This document shows, piece after piece, positions 61,991-64,000 of a stretch of 64,000 bases of DNA. Both the position numbers and the translations under genes were made by a program. The stretch lies in NCBI RefSeq assembly GCF_001649575.2, contig NC_051434.1, positions 19,101,950 through 19,165,949 of the forward strand. The letters are read 5' to 3'. Each line of letters begins with the position of its first letter. Position 1 is the stretch's first letter. Below the pieces are notes generated by a model that did not search any database, was not told where the DNA came from, and saw only the letters and a program-made list of their open reading frames with translations. Origin of the DNA: Kryptolebias marmoratus (lineage: Eukaryota; Chordata; Actinopteri; Cyprinodontiformes; Rivulidae).

Positions 61991-63839
61991 GTGGCTTCAG
62001 TCAACGACAGCCATTTTACCAATCCCATCATTAAAAACAACCTACAATGAATATCAAGCAGTGTCAGAAATCTTCTGGAAAGGTATACAATCAAACATTG
62101 TATGGTGTAACCCAGGTTACTGTCAAGATCTTATAATGTGTAAGTGTGTGTGTGTGTCTGAGTGTGTGTGAGAGAGAGAAAGAAACATGCACAATTTTTA
62201 AAATGGCACAATAAGAACCCCCCTTTATTCTGACCCTTCCCCTCAGACTAATTTGCCATGGAAGACCCAACCAGGAGCTGATGATCCAAAAAAACCCAAC
62301 CTTCGGAATTATGGGATGACTCAAACCCCCCCAGCACATGAAGGCAGGGATTTTACAGTTTTACAGAACCTATTAATACTTATCAACTATAAAATATCAT
62401 GCCTTTTATTACATACTAAATATCAAGTGCATTTCTTTAACAAGCCTTAAACTAATTTATAATAATCTTGAGTGAAGAAGAAAAATAGCAAAGATTTAAG
62501 TAAATGAAAAACAGTTTTATTCAGCTTTCTCAATTAATTCATTCATTCGTTCAGTCATTCATTCGTATTGTTCCTTAGATGAGAAGCAGAACACGGTTAA
62601 ATATCAAAAAGAAAGTCTCGTAGCCTTTGATCTTTAATCAAACTTACTACGATTACAATGGCCTGGATGACCGAGAACCTCTACCGACATTTAGACATAG
62701 AGATGAAAGTGGAATCTTTCTGAAAATGCCGAAGATGATGAGGAAATACAATATTTTAAAATCTGTCACAGCACTTGCATTTAAAGAACAAACTATGTTT
62801 TCCAAATCCATTCAGTTTTTGTAAGGATTGTCATAAAATCAGATGTACACATGCAGGAAGACTCCAACCGACTGACTTTGTAGCTGTGGCTCAGGTGAAA
62901 GCTGTTACCCACAGGACGACTTGTAACCGATTTAATTTCTGATTATATGATATAAAAATAAGCCAAATTACTGCAATTTTGAGACATTTCTCTTTTTTTT
63001 AAAAATTCTACTCAAAATTGTTCTTAGAAATACAGTAGACGTCCATTAAAAAAACATAGAAGTTCATTTTCAATTAGTATAATTTTGACTGGACTGTGTT
63101 TTGATCAGTCCCTATTAATAGACCTGTGGAATACAACTCTTAATTCATCTACAAGAGGTATAGGAATCAGTTCATTCTACTCTTTAAATAATATGAAAAT
63201 GTGAAAACACCAACCTTAATCACATGGATTGTGCCTCATGAACACATACCCCCTCCAAAAAAGCAGTCTCTGCCTGCTCTGTTTGTTAAAACAAAGAGCA
63301 CGATCGTTTGGGGCTTTTTCTGAGCTCAACACCCCAATTAACCAACTCTGCTTCTACATTTTTTTCTTTCATTTAACGTTTCTAATTTTGAAACAATAAA
63401 GCAAAAAAAAAAAAAAAAGAAAAAAAAAACTCTATTAGTATTAGAAGAATCCCTCCAGTCAAACTTTAACTGCATTACAAAACCACAAGCACATTACGTT
63501 CTAAGACACTAGCTGCATTTCTTTATTATTTTCATTTACTGCATCGTAAATGAAAATAGTCTTTTTTAAAGGCTGGAAGATGTTGTTCACTGACCATCAT
63601 TATACAATCTAACGGTGGTATTTTTTTTAGATAAAGAACTATACTAGATTAGAGGGAACTGTGACATTTCTTTCATCGCTGCAGCCGACACTACCTTGTG
63701 ACTTTGTAGCTGCTCTTCTGCTACAGGAGCCCAGGAACCAGAATATGATCCCTGCTGATATAAAAAAAAAATTAAAAGGTGTTCATGAGAAAACTGAATT
63801 AATTAATACCCAAATGGTGACACCATAAATCCTAGAGGA

Positions 63840-64000
63840 TTTACGGTATTTTCCACACTATAGGGCACATTGGATTATAAGACGCACTGTCAATGAATGG
63901 TCCATTTTCAAACTTTTGTCATATATAAGGCGTACCGACCGGACTATAAGGCGCATTCAGCGAAACAAAACAGCCCCCTGTCTTTTCGGAGAATACTGTA
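63840..64000. mobile_element. fish MITE-like repeat, cut by window edge
   Basis: It begins tttacggtattttccacact and carries the repeated module YggaYtataagRcgcaYt at about 63869 and 63939. The same module is abundant in teleost genomes as a non-autonomous DNA transposon. The other end is outside the window. Confidence 0.65.

Larger units (their letters stand above)
61117..64000 (-). other. phf14: phf14 intron, 5' part beyond the window
   Basis: The acceptor cttctcag lies at 61117-61124. The upstream exon must end in phase 2 (TG of a Trp codon) and should carry the first six ligands of the preceding PHD finger. I searched the minus strand to position 64000 and did not find it. 62050-63830 has no supported feature. 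Confidence 0.75.

Noticed and set aside
61797..62171. 124-codon plus-strand ORF
   Set aside because: It is antisense to the Rex3/RTE-like LINE endonuclease relic.
63670..63740. Possible 26-base phf14 exon on minus between a tcctgtag acceptor and a gtagtg donor
   Set aside because: The phase does not end in the TG needed for the next exon and the residues do not match the PHD finger expected there.
1..64000. CRISPR array, bacterial operon or phage-like system
   Set aside because: Split genes with GT-AG introns, SINEs, LINEs and microsatellites show this is a vertebrate nuclear locus; the tandem units seen are satellite-like, not spacer-repeat arrays.

Overview
This window is teleost fish genomic DNA. 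It is intron-rich, AT-rich and full of transposon relics typical of ray-finned fish: Rex3/RTE-like and L2-like LINEs, Tc1/mariner and hAT-like DNA elements, tRNA-derived SINEs and MITEs. There are no bacterial operons, no tRNA or rRNA genes and no CRISPR array. The species cannot be named from the sequence.

The one gene I can support firmly is the 3' half of phf14 (PHD finger protein 14), on the minus strand. Five coding exons were found by translation plus splice sites, in transcript order 61116-60966, 50457-50395, 49841-49720, 30760-30643 and 4702-4622. Reading phase is continuous across every junction. Together they give the last two residues of the zinc-ligand set of one PHD finger, a basic linker, the complete C-terminal PHD finger (Cys4-His-Cys3) and a short acidic, Gln-rich tail ending in a stop codon at 4622-4624. 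The introns between them are about 10.5 kb, 0.55 kb, 19 kb and 26 kb. The 5' part of the gene lies beyond position 64000.

Layout: 1-4621 is 3' UTR and downstream flank, holding an hAT-like element. 4703-30642 is the huge last intron, with many repeats and one open reading frame (14609-14824) that could be an alternative last exon. 30761-49719 is a second large intron, with tandem-repeat relics, LINE fragments, microsatellites and MITEs. 50458-60965 is an intron with several nested transposons. 61117-64000 is part of a further intron.

Most Part 2 observations concern mobile-element archaeology. A solo LTR has an intact 5-bp target duplication. A non-autonomous DNA element family with inverted ends has four copies in the window. 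A pair of MITEs has long inverted ends, and there are three clear nested insertions. I saw no evidence of a new multi-gene system. The most biologically interesting open question is whether phf14 has an alternative C-terminus.
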